From Streptomyces sp. BA2 (GTDB taxonomy: Bacteria > Actinomycetota > Actinomycetes > Streptomycetales > Streptomycetaceae): a stretch of 64,000 nucleotides of DNA. Positions 35,568 to 44,261 of the stretch are shown one piece after another. The stretch is taken from NCBI RefSeq assembly GCF_009769735.1, contig NZ_WSRO01000002.1, positions 2,046,001 to 2,110,000 on the forward strand, in the 5' to 3' direction. The notes below the pieces were generated by a model that ran no database searches, was not told where the DNA came from, and was given only the letters and a program-made list of their open reading frames with translations. The position numbers were made by a program, and so were the translations under genes. Each line of letters starts with the position of its first letter. Within the stretch, counting starts at the first letter, position 1.

Positions 35568-36800
35568 TTACGCGGGGCGGCCGGGCCCCACGTTCACGAC
35601 GTCGCCGATGACGATGACGGCCGGGGGCTTCACCTCGTGGGCGGCGACCTCGGCGGCGACGGTGGCGAGCGTGGCGTCCACGCGGCGCTGGGCCGCGGTG
35701 GTGCCCTCCTGGATCAGGGCGACGGGGGTCTCGGGCGAACGGCCGTGCGCGGTGAGCGTCTCGGCGATCCTGCCGATCTTGTCCACGCCCATCAGGACGA
35801 CGAGAGTGCCGCGCAGCTTGGCCAGGGATGCCCAGTCGACCAGGGAGCGCTCGTCGTCCGGGGCCACGTGGCCGCTGACCACCGTGAACTCGTGGGCGAC
35901 ACCGCGGTGCGTGACGGGGATGCCGGCGGCGCCGGGCACCGAGATCGAGCTGGAGATGCCGGGGACCACCGTGCAGGGGATGCCCGCTTCGGCAAGCGCC
36001 TGGGCCTCCTCCATGCCACGGCCGAAGACGAAGGGGTCACCGCCCTTCAGGCGGACGACCGACTTGCCCTGCTTGGCATGCTCGATGAGCGCGTTGTTGA
36101 TGGCTTCCTGGGCCATGAAGCGGCCGTACGGGATCTTCGCCGCGTCGATCACCTCGACGTGCGGCGGGAGTTCGTCGAGCAGGTCGCGGGGGCCGAGCCG
36201 GTCGGCGATGACCACGTCCGCCTCGGCGAGGAGGCGACGGCCACGGACCGTGATGAGGTCCGGGTCGCCCGGTCCGCCGCCGACGAGGGCGACGCCGGGG
36301 GTGCGGGTGCGGTGGTGGGGCGCCACGAGGGTGCCGTCGCGCAGGCCCTCGACGACCGCGTCGCGGATGGCCGCGGTGCGGCGGGGGTCCCGGCCGTGGA
36401 TGTCCGTGGTGAGGACCGCGACCGTGACGCCTTCGGAGCGGCCGGTCGCGGGGGTCAGGGCGGTGGCGGCGTCGGCGTCGTCCGAGCGGACGCACCAGAC
36501 GCGGTGGGCTTCGGCTTCCGCGGAGGCCGCCGTGTTGGCCTCGCTGTCGCTGGTGGCGATGAGGGCGTACCAGGCGTCCTTGAGGTCGCCGGCCTCGTAG
36601 CGGCGGCGCTCCCAGGTGATCTCCCCCGCGTCCGCCATCGCCTCCACGGAGGGCGTCGCCGTCGGCGATACGAGGAGGATGTCGGCGCCCGCCGCGATCA
36701 GGGCGGGGAGGCGGCGCTGGGCCACCTGGCCGCCGCCGAGCACGACCGTGCGGCGGGCGGTGAGGCGGAGGCCTACGGGGTAGGCGGGGCTTTCTGCCAT
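35568..36800 (-). CDS. Siroheme synthase / uroporphyrinogen-III C-methyltransferase
   Basis: 410 residues. Residues ~1-150 form a precorrin-2 dehydrogenase/ferrochelatase-like NAD domain (VVLGGGQVAQRRLPALIAAGADILLVSP). Residues ~165-410 form a CobA/CysG methyltransferase with GVALVGGGPGDPDLITVRG, DRLGPRDLLDELP, VRLKGGDPFVFGRG and VVPGISSSISVPGAAGIPVTHRG. It converts uroporphyrinogen III to precorrin-2 for siroheme and cobalamin. The 3' end carries a short duplication of the stop codon region. Neighbour of the BluB-CobT gene, with a strong hairpin between them. Confidence 0.93.
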   Translation of the reverse strand: MAESPAYPVGLRLTARRTVVLGGGQVAQRRLPALIAAGADILLVSPTATPSVEAMADAGEITWERRRYEAGDLKDAWYALIATSDSEANTAASAEAEAHRVWCVRSDDADAATALTPATGRSEGVTVAVLTTDIHGRDPRRTAAIRDAVVEGLRDGTLVAPHHRTRTPGVALVGGGPGDPDLITVRGRRLLAEADVVIADRLGPRDLLDELPPHVEVIDAAKIPYGRFMAQEAINNALIEHAKQGKSVVRLKGGDPFVFGRGMEEAQALAEAGIPCTVVPGISSSISVPGAAGIPVTHRGVAHEFTVVSGHVAPDDERSLVDWASLAKLRGTLVVLMGVDKIGRIAETLTAHGRSPETPVALIQEGTTAAQRRVDATLATVAAEVAAHEVKPPAVIVIGDVVNVGPGRPA

Positions 36801-36898
36801 GGCGGGTGGCTCCTCATGCGGGGCGCGGGGCTTTGCGGGTGCCGCTGCGACGGTGAGGCGGCTGCGTTGATGCTTTGACGTGCAGGTTCAGTATGGCG

Positions 36899-36933
36899 GG
36901 GGCGGGGCGGGGGCACTCCCCCAGCCCCGCCCC
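36899..36933 (-). terminator. GC-rich terminator after bluB-cobT
   Basis: GGGGCGGGGC-GGGGG pairs with CCCCC-A-GCCCCGCCCC (15 pairs, one bulge) with a CACT loop. About 45 bases downstream of the BluB-CobT stop. Confidence 0.8.
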
Positions 36934-36975
36934 TTCCCGAAAAGCGCGCTTCGCCCCCGGAGCCTCGGTGTGCGG

Positions 36976-39900
36976 CTACTTCTCCGTGACGCCCGCCGAG
37001 TCGAACGTGGCCACCTCGTGCATCGCGCGGGCCGCGCTCTGCACCACCGGGAGGGCAAGGAGGGCGCCTGTGCCCTCGCCCAGGCGGAGGTCGAGGTCGA
37101 CCAAGGGGCGCAGGCCCAGCTTGTTGAGCGCCGCCACGTGGCCCGGTTCCGCGCTGCGGTGGCCCGCGATGCAGGCCGCGAGGACCTCGGGGGCGATGGC
37201 ACGGGCGACCAGGGCCGCCGCGCCGGCGCTCACGCCGTCCAGGATCACGGGCGTACGCAGGGAGGCGCCGCCCAGGAGGAGGCCCACCATCGCGGCGTGC
37301 TCCAGGCCGCCGATCGCCGCGAGGACGCCGATCGGGTCGGCCGGGTCGGGCTGATGCAGTTCGAGGGCGCGGCGCACGACGTCGACCTTGCGGCTGTGCA
37401 TCTCGTCGTTGATGCCGGTGCCGCGGCCGGTCACCTCGCCCGGGTCCGTGTCCGTGTAGACGGAGATGAGGGCCGCGGACGCCGTGGTGTTCGCGATGCC
37501 CATCTCGCCGGTGAGCAGGGCCTTGTTGCCCGCCGCCACCAGGTCACGGGCGGTCTCGATGCCCACCTCGATGGCCGCCTTGACCTCCTCGCGGCTCAGG
37601 GCCGGTCCTGTCGTCATGTCGGCCGTGCCCGCGCGGATCTTGCGGGGCAACAGGCCGGGCGTGGCCGGGAGTTCACTCGCCACGCCGACGTCGATGACGC
37701 AGACCTCGGCGCCCACCTGGTTGGCGAAGGCGTTGCAGACCGCGCCGCCACCGAGGAAGTTGGCGACCATCTGCGCGGTCACCTCCTGGGGCCAGGCGGT
37801 GACGCCCTGGGCGTGCACGCCGTGGTCGCCCGCGAAGATCGCGACGGCCGCGGGCTCCGGGATCGGCGGCGGGCACTGCCGGGACAGGCCCGAAAGCTGC
37901 GCGGAGATGATCTCCAGCATGCCGAGCGCGCCCGGCGGCTTCGTCATCCGCTTCTGCCGCTCCCACGCCTCGCCGAGCGCCTTCGCGTCCAGCGGGCGGA
38001 TGTTGGAGACGGTCTCCGCGAGGAGGTCGCTCGGGTCCTCGCCGGGCAGGGCGCGGCGCCCGTACGTCTCCTCGTGGACGACCCACGAGAGCGGGCGGCG
38101 CTTGGACCAGCCTGCCTGCATCAGCTCGGGCTCCTCCGGGAACTCGTCGACGTATCCGACACAGAGATAGGCCACCACTTCGAGGTGCTCGGGCAGGCCG
38201 AGGGTTCTGACCATCTCACGTTGGTCGAAGAAGCTGACCCAGCCGACGCCGAGGCCCTCGGCGCGCGCCGCGAGCCAGAGGTTCTCGACGGCGAGGGCCG
38301 AGGAGTACGGGGCCATCTGCGGCTGCGTGTGACGGCCGAGGGTGTGGCGGCCGCCGCGGGTCGGGTCGGCGGTGACGACGATGTTCACCGGGGTGTCGAG
38401 GATCGCCTCGATCTTCAGTTCCTTGAACTGCTTCGCGCGGCCCTTGGGGAGCGACTTCGCGTACGCGTCCTTCTGGCGCATGGCCAGCTCGTGCATCGTA
38501 CGGCGGGTCTCCGCCGAGCGGATGACGACGAAGTCCCAGGGCTGCGAGTGGCCCACGGAGGGTGCCGTGTGGGCCGCCTCCAGGACGCGGAGCAGTACCT
38601 CGTGCGGGATGGCGTCGCTGCGGAAGCCGTTGCGGATGTCGCGGCGTTCGCGCATGACGCGCAGGACGGCTTCGCGCTCGGCGTCGTCGTAGGCGGGGGC
38701 GGCGGGCACCTCCGACTGCTGGACGGGCTCGGCCTGCTGGACGGGCTCCGGCTGCTGAGCCGGCTCGGAGGGGGCGGCCTCGTCGGCGGCTTCCATCGGG
38801 TCGGCGGCTTCGGCCACCTCGACGGGCGCGGCTTCGACGACGGCCAAGGGCTCGGGCGCCTCGGCCACTGCGACCGGCTCCGCTTCGGCGGGTACGTCGG
38901 CCACTGCGAGGGGCGTGGCTTCGGCTGCTTCCTCCGCCGGTACGGGCGCCACGGCCACGGGCTCTGCTGCTGTCTCCGGTGCCGACTCCGGTGCCGTCTC
39001 CTGGACGGGCGTTGCCGCCGCGGGCTCTCCGCCGTCACGCGGTGCGGGCACGGTAGGCACGGGCTGCGGGGACGCGGGCTCGGGGACCTCGGTGGTTTCT
39101 GCGGCCTCCGGGGCTTCGGCGGGTTCAGCGGGTTCTGCGGGTCCTGCGGCTTCGAGGAGGGCCGAGGGCTCCTGGGCGACCGGGGGCTCGGGGGCCACCG
39201 AGGGCTCGGAGGCCTCCGGAGCGGCCGGTGCCTCCGGGAGGTCAGCGACCGGCGGGGCTGCCTCGGCCACGGCGGGCTCCGGCTGCGCTTCGGCGGTCTC
39301 GGGCTGCGGGGCCTCGAAGTGCTCGGGGGGTACGGAAAGGGCCTGCGGAGGCGTCGGTGCCAGGTGAGGCGTGGTCGGCACCGAGCCCTCGACCGGCACG
39401 AACTGGCCGAGGGGCGCGGGTTCCTGGGGGTCCGCGAACGGCTGGCTCGGAGAGCTGGGAAGCCCCTCGCCCTGCGGCGCCTGGGCCACGGGGGCCTCGA
39501 CGTACTGCTGGGCCTGCTGGGCCTGCTGCGGCTGCGGGGCCTGCGGGATGTGCGGGCCCTGAGCCGCATGTCCGGCGCCCGCGAGCGGCGCGTCCGACCA
39601 GGGCTGCGCCCCGGCCATGGCGAACTGCGGCTGACCGGAACCCTGCGCGTGCGCGGGCTCCTGGCTCGGTTCCGGGGCGGGCGCGGACGGGGCCACGGCA
39701 GGCGGCTGCTCGGCCGACGGCTGCTCGGCGTCCACGGCGAACGCGGGCTGCCCGGCTTCGGCGCCGGTCTGCGCGAACTGGTCGTCGGCCTCGGTGCCTT
39801 GCGCGATCGCGGGGTCGGCGGCATCCGCGGCCTGCGGGAAGGCGACAGCGGGCGTCTCGGCGGCCGGGGCGGGCTGCGGAGCCTCGGGGGCGGGTGCCTC

Positions 39901-40965
39901 CGGAGTGCCCTCTGTGACAGGAGTGACGTCCGGGACGACCGTTTCTGCTGGTGCGGCGGCCTGTGCGGACTCGGCGGACTCGGCGGCCTGTGCAGGCTGT
40001 GCGGACTGCGAAGGCTGAGGCGACTGCGCGGACTGCGCGTACTGAGAAGGCTGCGAGTTCTGCGACGGCTGCGACGGCTGCGACGGCTGGGAGTGCTGCG
40101 GCTGAGACGTCCACGGCGTCGCGCCCTGCGGCGCGTTCTCGCCGAGCTGCTGCCCCGGCGGCATCCCTTCCTCGTCACGCGGGATGTCGAGGTACTCGGG
40201 CCCCACCGTGGGCGGCCCCGCGTGCCGCACGGGCGCGGCGTGCTGCGGCGCACCGGCCGGCCCGCGGTCCGCGAGGGAACGTACGGGGCTCCCCGAGCCG
40301 TCCGGCACGGCGGGACCCGAAGGCCCCCGGTGGAGCGGACGGCGGGAGGGGCCGGGGTGCGACGCGGGCGCCGGGGTGGGCGCACCCGGCAGTTGGACGC
40401 CGTTCAGGTCGACCGAGCCGCTGTCGCGGCCGGCCGTCTCGTGCGGACCCGGCTGGTGCATGGCCTGCGGCTGCGGCTGCCCGGCCGACTGCTGGGCGAA
40501 CGCCTGCTGGGCCGCCGCGTGCTGGCCGCCGACGGACTGGGCACCGGCGGACTGCGCACCGACGGACTGATCGGCCAAGGGCTGGTCCGCCACGGACTGG
40601 CCCGCCACGGAGGGGTCGCCCCCCAGCTGACCTGCCACGGGCTGACCGGCCACAGGCTGACCAGCGGCGTACTGGTTCGCCAGAGACGCGTCCCCCACAG
40701 CCTGACCCACGCCCTGCTGACCCACGCCCTGCTGACCCACGCCCTGCGCGACAGCCGCATGCTGTGCCGACTGCGCCTCGCTCCAGGCGCCCTGGGCACC
40801 CGGCATCAGCAACAGGTCGTCGTCTTCGGCGGGGGCGACGCTCTCGGCGGGATTCTCGGAGGGGTCGAGGTAGGTGTACGCACCCGGGGCGGGGACGCCC
40901 GGCTGCTCCACCATGCCTGCGTTCTCCGGCAGTCCCTCGCCCGGGACCTGGCCGGTGTCGGTCAT
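36976..40965 (-). CDS. cobT: Fusion: disordered N-terminus + BluB + CobT
   Basis: 1329 residues. Residues 1 to ~757 are low complexity, rich in Ala, Gln, Pro, Glu and Ser, with local tandem units (QGVGQQGVGQQGVGQ, GQPVAGQPVAGQ, PSQPSQPSQ, EPAEPAEPAE) and no predicted fold. Residues ~759-972 are BluB, the flavin-dependent 5,6-dimethylbenzimidazole synthase (REAVLRVMRERRDIRNGF, APSVGHSQPWDFVVIRS, GLGVGWVSFFD). Residues ~983-1329 are CobT, which activates dimethylbenzimidazole with nicotinate mononucleotide (KPPGALGMLE, AGDHGVHAQGVT, TGEMGIANTTASAAL, and the catalytic glutamate in LGEGTGALLALPVV). ATG at 40965 has GAGGGG seven bases upstream. Fusing the two enzymes fits direct transfer of the lower ligand. 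Confidence 0.93.
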   Translation of the reverse strand: MTDTGQVPGEGLPENAGMVEQPGVPAPGAYTYLDPSENPAESVAPAEDDDLLLMPGAQGAWSEAQSAQHAAVAQGVGQQGVGQQGVGQAVGDASLANQYAAGQPVAGQPVAGQLGGDPSVAGQSVADQPLADQSVGAQSAGAQSVGGQHAAAQQAFAQQSAGQPQPQAMHQPGPHETAGRDSGSVDLNGVQLPGAPTPAPASHPGPSRRPLHRGPSGPAVPDGSGSPVRSLADRGPAGAPQHAAPVRHAGPPTVGPEYLDIPRDEEGMPPGQQLGENAPQGATPWTSQPQHSQPSQPSQPSQNSQPSQYAQSAQSPQPSQSAQPAQAAESAESAQAAAPAETVVPDVTPVTEGTPEAPAPEAPQPAPAAETPAVAFPQAADAADPAIAQGTEADDQFAQTGAEAGQPAFAVDAEQPSAEQPPAVAPSAPAPEPSQEPAHAQGSGQPQFAMAGAQPWSDAPLAGAGHAAQGPHIPQAPQPQQAQQAQQYVEAPVAQAPQGEGLPSSPSQPFADPQEPAPLGQFVPVEGSVPTTPHLAPTPPQALSVPPEHFEAPQPETAEAQPEPAVAEAAPPVADLPEAPAAPEASEPSVAPEPPVAQEPSALLEAAGPAEPAEPAEAPEAAETTEVPEPASPQPVPTVPAPRDGGEPAAATPVQETAPESAPETAAEPVAVAPVPAEEAAEATPLAVADVPAEAEPVAVAEAPEPLAVVEAAPVEVAEAADPMEAADEAAPSEPAQQPEPVQQAEPVQQSEVPAAPAYDDAEREAVLRVMRERRDIRNGFRSDAIPHEVLLRVLEAAHTAPSVGHSQPWDFVVIRSAETRRTMHELAMRQKDAYAKSLPKGRAKQFKELKIEAILDTPVNIVVTADPTRGGRHTLGRHTQPQMAPYSSALAVENLWLAARAEGLGVGWVSFFDQREMVRTLGLPEHLEVVAYLCVGYVDEFPEEPELMQAGWSKRRPLSWVVHEETYGRRALPGEDPSDLLAETVSNIRPLDAKALGEAWERQKRMTKPPGALGMLEIISAQLSGLSRQCPPPIPEPAAVAIFAGDHGVHAQGVTAWPQEVTAQMVANFLGGGAVCNAFANQVGAEVCVIDVGVASELPATPGLLPRKIRAGTADMTTGPALSREEVKAAIEVGIETARDLVAAGNKALLTGEMGIANTTASAALISVYTDTDPGEVTGRGTGINDEMHSRKVDVVRRALELHQPDPADPIGVLAAIGGLEHAAMVGLLLGGASLRTPVILDGVSAGAAALVARAIAPEVLAACIAGHRSAEPGHVAALNKLGLRPLVDLDLRLGEGTGALLALPVVQSAARAMHEVATFDSAGVTEK

Positions 40966-41319
40966 GCGTAACCCCTCGCCCATCGGTTAGTGCTTCTTCG
41001 ACCGCCCCTCAGCCTTCGGCCGGGGAAGCCCCATTGCCCGGAGCGGCGCACCAACCGCCCGTCATCCTCAACGAGCGTGCGCGCCGCGCGGCACGAACCG
41101 CGTACGGACAACAGGCATTGTCCCGGTCGGCCTGCCACCGCGGCGGCTTGATCCGCAACGGCCCGCTGTGGGCTGCGCCACGTTGCGCGCCCTCCGGTCC
41201 TGCCGTACCACACACCCCCCAAAACGGGCGAGCTTTCCGGACATTGACCAACTATTTGCCGGACGCTCGGGTGCGGTACAACGATCGGCCAGCCTACCCC
41301 GCACCGTGCGGCAGCAGGG
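40966..41319. other. 354-base intergenic region upstream of bluB-cobT
   Basis: No convincing gene. A TAGGCT box (about 41294 on the minus strand) and other AT-richer patches could be promoter parts for bluB-cobT, but no full -35/-10 pair stands out. I looked for a cobalamin riboswitch B12 box and did not find one. Confidence 0.5.
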
Positions 41320-42531
41320 TCACGGGGCGCGATCCGGCAACGTTCCCGAGAGCAGGAAGACCACGGTCCGCTCCCGCTCCGTCCACGCGCGCGTGTCGAG
41401 TTCGACGGACTGGAGCAGCGCGCATTCGACCGCGTATCCGTGCTCCGTCAGGCCCCTGCCGATGAGTTCGGCCGCGTCGCGGGTCGACGCGTGCGTCACG
41501 ATGCGCGCCGGGCGGCGGTCGGCGACGGCGGAGACCACTTCGGCTCCCCCGCCCCCGATCCGTACGACATCGGGCTCGGGCAGGTCTTCGAGGATGTGCG
41601 GCGCGGTGCCGTGCAGGATCTGCGGCTGTACGCCGAAGTGGCGGGCCACGGCCGTGGTGCGGGCGCAGGCGTCGGGGTCGGCGTCGACGGCGATGACGGC
41701 GGCGCCGAAGCGTGCCGCCTCCGCGGTGAAGGCGCCGCTGCCGCAGCCGATGTCCCAGACCAGGTCGCCCACGCGCGGGCCGGTGCGGGCGAGTTGGGCG
41801 GCCCGCAGGCGGTCGCTCTCGCCCTCGCCGAGCTGGGCATCGCCGCCGTAGGCGGGGGCGGGAAGGGCCCAGCCGCGCGGGGTGCCCGGGTCGCGTCCCG
41901 CGATCCAGCCGGTGTCGGACGCGGCGACCGGGCCGCCGATGACGATGACGACGTTCGGGTCGCGCCAGGTGTGGTCGGCGGCCTTGTCCGAGGTGAGGAC
42001 GGTGACCTGTTCGCGATCGGTGCCGAGCTCCTCGCAGATCACGAAGGTGCGGTGCACACCCTGGAGGAGCAGGCCGAGCTCGGCCGGGCCCGCGCCGGGT
42101 GAGGTGAGGACGGCGACCTTGGTGTGCGCGCGGCAGACGTTGACCGCGCGGCGCAGCGTGCGGGGGTGGGCGACCACGACCTGGGCGTCGTCCCAGGGCA
42201 TCCCGGCGCGGGCGAAGGCCTGGGCGACGGAGGAGACGGCGGGCACCACTTCGACCTCCAGGCCGAATTCGGGGGCACGCAGTGTGCGTACGACGCCGAA
42301 GAACCCGGGGTCGCCGTCGGCGAGGACCACGGCGGTGCCGCGATGGGCGGCGATGCGGCGGGCGGCCAGGCTCACGCTGCCCAGGCGGATCCGTTCCGCG
42401 CCCGGTGGCACTTCGGAGAGCGCGAGGTGGTGGGCGGCGCCCGCGACGAGGGTGGCGGCGCCGAGCGCCGAGCGCGCGGCGGCGGTCAGCGGCGAGCCGT
42501 CCCAGCCGATCACCGTGACGCGGTCGGCCAT
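41320..42531 (-). CDS. cobL: Precorrin-6Y C5,15-methyltransferase (CbiE-CbiT fusion, CobL type)
   Basis: 403 residues. The N-terminal half is CbiE-like (VTVIGWDGSPLTAAARSALGAATLVAGA, VVPAVSSVAQAFARAGMPWDD). The C-terminal half is CbiT-like with the AdoMet motif VWDIGCGSGAFTAEAARFG and VRIGGGGAEV. The fused enzyme methylates C5 and C15 and decarboxylates the C12 acetate in aerobic cobalamin synthesis. The ATG at 42531 has AGGAGA about ten bases upstream. Same strand as bluB-cobT but with a 354-base gap, so probably a separate transcript. Confidence 0.92.
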   Translation of the reverse strand: MADRVTVIGWDGSPLTAAARSALGAATLVAGAAHHLALSEVPPGAERIRLGSVSLAARRIAAHRGTAVVLADGDPGFFGVVRTLRAPEFGLEVEVVPAVSSVAQAFARAGMPWDDAQVVVAHPRTLRRAVNVCRAHTKVAVLTSPGAGPAELGLLLQGVHRTFVICEELGTDREQVTVLTSDKAADHTWRDPNVVIVIGGPVAASDTGWIAGRDPGTPRGWALPAPAYGGDAQLGEGESDRLRAAQLARTGPRVGDLVWDIGCGSGAFTAEAARFGAAVIAVDADPDACARTTAVARHFGVQPQILHGTAPHILEDLPEPDVVRIGGGGAEVVSAVADRRPARIVTHASTRDAAELIGRGLTEHGYAVECALLQSVELDTRAWTERERTVVFLLSGTLPDRAP

Positions 42532-42651
42532 CGTCGTCTGTCTCCTGGGTCTCGCGGGTTGTCTGAGGGGGCCGGGCTTCGTGCGTGCAGGTGGCAACCG
42601 TGTGCGGCCAGGGGCGAGCGTACCTGGTGGACCTCTGTGGTGCCCCGGGGG

Positions 42652-43296
42652 TCAGTTCCAGTCGGAGTAGGCGCTGAACCCGCTGTCCGCGAGCTGCTCG
42701 CCGACGCCTTCCAGATCCTCGGGGAGCAGGCTCCACACGATGAGGTCGGTCCGGACGTCGATCCAGCCGCCGAAGGGATCTCCGCCGTTCCTCGTACGCG
42801 CTATCCAGGCGCCCCGCAGGACACCCTCGCTGATGCAGCCGATTTTCTGCGCGACCTGCTGGGCGGCGGTGTTGTCTGCGGCGGTGCGCAGCTCGATGCG
42901 CTCGAAGCGCTGGTCGTTGAAGAGCCACTGAGCGGTGGCGAGCGCCGCCTCCGAGGCATAGCCCTCGCCGCGGGCCCAGGGGGCGACGACGTAACTGAGT
43001 TCGCTGGAGCGTACGCGCCAGTCGGTGTCGCGCAGTTGCACGATGCCGACCAGGCGCTGGGTGAGGAACTCCGTGACGGCGAGGGCGATTCCGCGGCCCT
43101 CGGTGCGCTCGGCGGGTGCGAGGCGGTTGATCCAGTCGCGGGCGTCGTCCTCGGTGTAGGGCTGGGGCACGGAGGTCCAGGCTGTGACCATCTCGTCGTT
43201 CATCATCTCCGCGTACGAGGAGACGTCGGCGTCCTCGAACGGGCGCAGCACCAACCGCTCCGTGCTGATGGAGATGTCGGGGAAGGTGGTTGTCAT
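42652..43296 (-). CDS. RimJ/RimL-type GNAT acetyltransferase
   Basis: 214 residues with the RimJ/L arrangement: ISTERLVLRPFEDADVSSYAEM at the N-terminus, the acetyl-CoA segment YVVAPWARGEGYASEAALATAQWLF, and the second half IELRTAADNTAAQQVAQKIGCISEGVLRG. The substrate may be a protein N-terminus or a small amine. GGAG precedes the ATG by six bases. It stands alone between cobL and the metQ terminator. Confidence 0.88.
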   Translation of the reverse strand: MTTTFPDISISTERLVLRPFEDADVSSYAEMMNDEMVTAWTSVPQPYTEDDARDWINRLAPAERTEGRGIALAVTEFLTQRLVGIVQLRDTDWRVRSSELSYVVAPWARGEGYASEAALATAQWLFNDQRFERIELRTAADNTAAQQVAQKIGCISEGVLRGAWIARTRNGGDPFGGWIDVRTDLIVWSLLPEDLEGVGEQLADSGFSAYSDWN

Positions 43297-43368
43297 GCGC
43301 TGCTCCGTAACCTGGAACCCTCGGGCCTGCTGAAGTGCCCAGCATGCAGCATGTCGACGCGCAAACGC

Positions 43369-43409
43369 ACCACGGGGTCCGCTCCTTCGTCAGGAGAGGA
43401 CCCCGTGGT
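43369..43409 (-). terminator. Terminator of the metNIQQ operon
   Basis: ACCACGGGGTCC/GGACCCCGTGGT (12 pairs) enclosing CTCCT/AGGAG, beginning about 22 bases after the last metQ stop. One of the clearest hairpins in the window. Confidence 0.88.
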
Positions 43410-43431
43410 GAGGGCGGAAACAGACTGTGCG

Positions 43432-44259
43432 TCAGCTCGTTGCGACGGGCAGGACGGAGCCCTTGTACTTGTCCTTGATGAACTGCTTCACCTCGGGTGA
43501 AGTCAGCAGTTCGGCCAGCTTCTTGACCCGGGGGTCGTCCTCGTCGCCCTTCTTGACGGCGAGCACGTTGTTGTACGGATTGTCCTTGGGCGACTCGAGA
43601 AGGATGGCGTCCTTCTTGGGGCTGAGTCCGGCGTCGAGCGCGTAGTTGTTGTTGATGACCGCGGCTTCGACGTCTTCCAGGGAGCGGGGCAGCTGGGCGG
43701 GTTCCAGCGGCTTGATGGTGAGCTTCTTCGGGTTGGACGTGATGTCCTCGGGGGTCGCGTTCGCGCCGGCCCCCTTCTTGAGCCCGATGACGCCCTTGGA
43801 GGCGAGGAGTTCGAGCGCCCTGCCTTCGTTGGTGGTGTCGTTCGGGACGGCGACGGTGGCACCGGCGGGCAGCGCGGTGACGTCCTTCGCCTTCTTCGCG
43901 TACACCCCCATGGGCGGCAGATAGACCTCGGTCACCGGCGTGAGCTCCGTCTTCTTGGACTTGTTGAAGTCCTCCAAGTACGGGGCGTGCTGGTAGAGGT
44001 TGGCGTCGAGGGACCCTTCCTGGAGCGCGGTGTTCGGCGTGACGTAGTCCGTGAACTCCGTGATCTGGAGGTCGAGTCCCTTCTTCTTCGCGAGGTTCTG
44101 CTTGATGTACGTGAGGACTTCGCCGGCCGGGGTCGGGGTGGCGCCGACGGTGAGCGTGTCACCGTCGCCGCCTCCCGAGCCGGATTCGCTGCCGCACGCG
44201 GTCAGGCCGAGCGTGAGGGCGAGCGCCCCGGCGGCGGCCGCTATGACGGGCGTACGCAT
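43432..44259 (-). CDS. metQ: Methionine ABC transporter substrate-binding lipoprotein (MetQ, second copy)
   Basis: 275 residues. Lipoprotein signal with lipobox LTAC (Cys22). NlpA/MetQ fold blocks follow: LTVGATPTPAGEVLTYIKQNLAKKKGLDL, FTDYVTPNTALQEGSLDANLYQHAPYL, VAVPNDTTNEGRALELLASKGVIGLK and AAVINNNYALDAGLSP. It starts two bases after the first metQ stop, so the two are co-translated. It is clearly homologous to that neighbour but well diverged, suggesting a different substrate preference or salvage of related compounds. Confidence 0.93.
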   Translation of the reverse strand: MRTPVIAAAAGALALTLGLTACGSESGSGGGDGDTLTVGATPTPAGEVLTYIKQNLAKKKGLDLQITEFTDYVTPNTALQEGSLDANLYQHAPYLEDFNKSKKTELTPVTEVYLPPMGVYAKKAKDVTALPAGATVAVPNDTTNEGRALELLASKGVIGLKKGAGANATPEDITSNPKKLTIKPLEPAQLPRSLEDVEAAVINNNYALDAGLSPKKDAILLESPKDNPYNNVLAVKKGDEDDPRVKKLAELLTSPEVKQFIKDKYKGSVLPVATS

Positions 44260-44261
44260 GA

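Noticed and set aside
36880..40971. 1363-codon open frame on the plus strand opposite bluB-cobT, rich in Arg/Gly/Leu
   Set aside because: It is an antisense shadow of a GC-rich repetitive gene. Sense translation gives two recognisable enzymes; the antisense product has repetitive low-complexity sequence with no domain.
40966..41319. Possible cobalamin riboswitch before bluB-cobT
   Set aside because: I searched the minus-strand leader for a B12 box and the usual preceding stems. Nothing matched. An Infernal search with the cobalamin riboswitch model would settle it.
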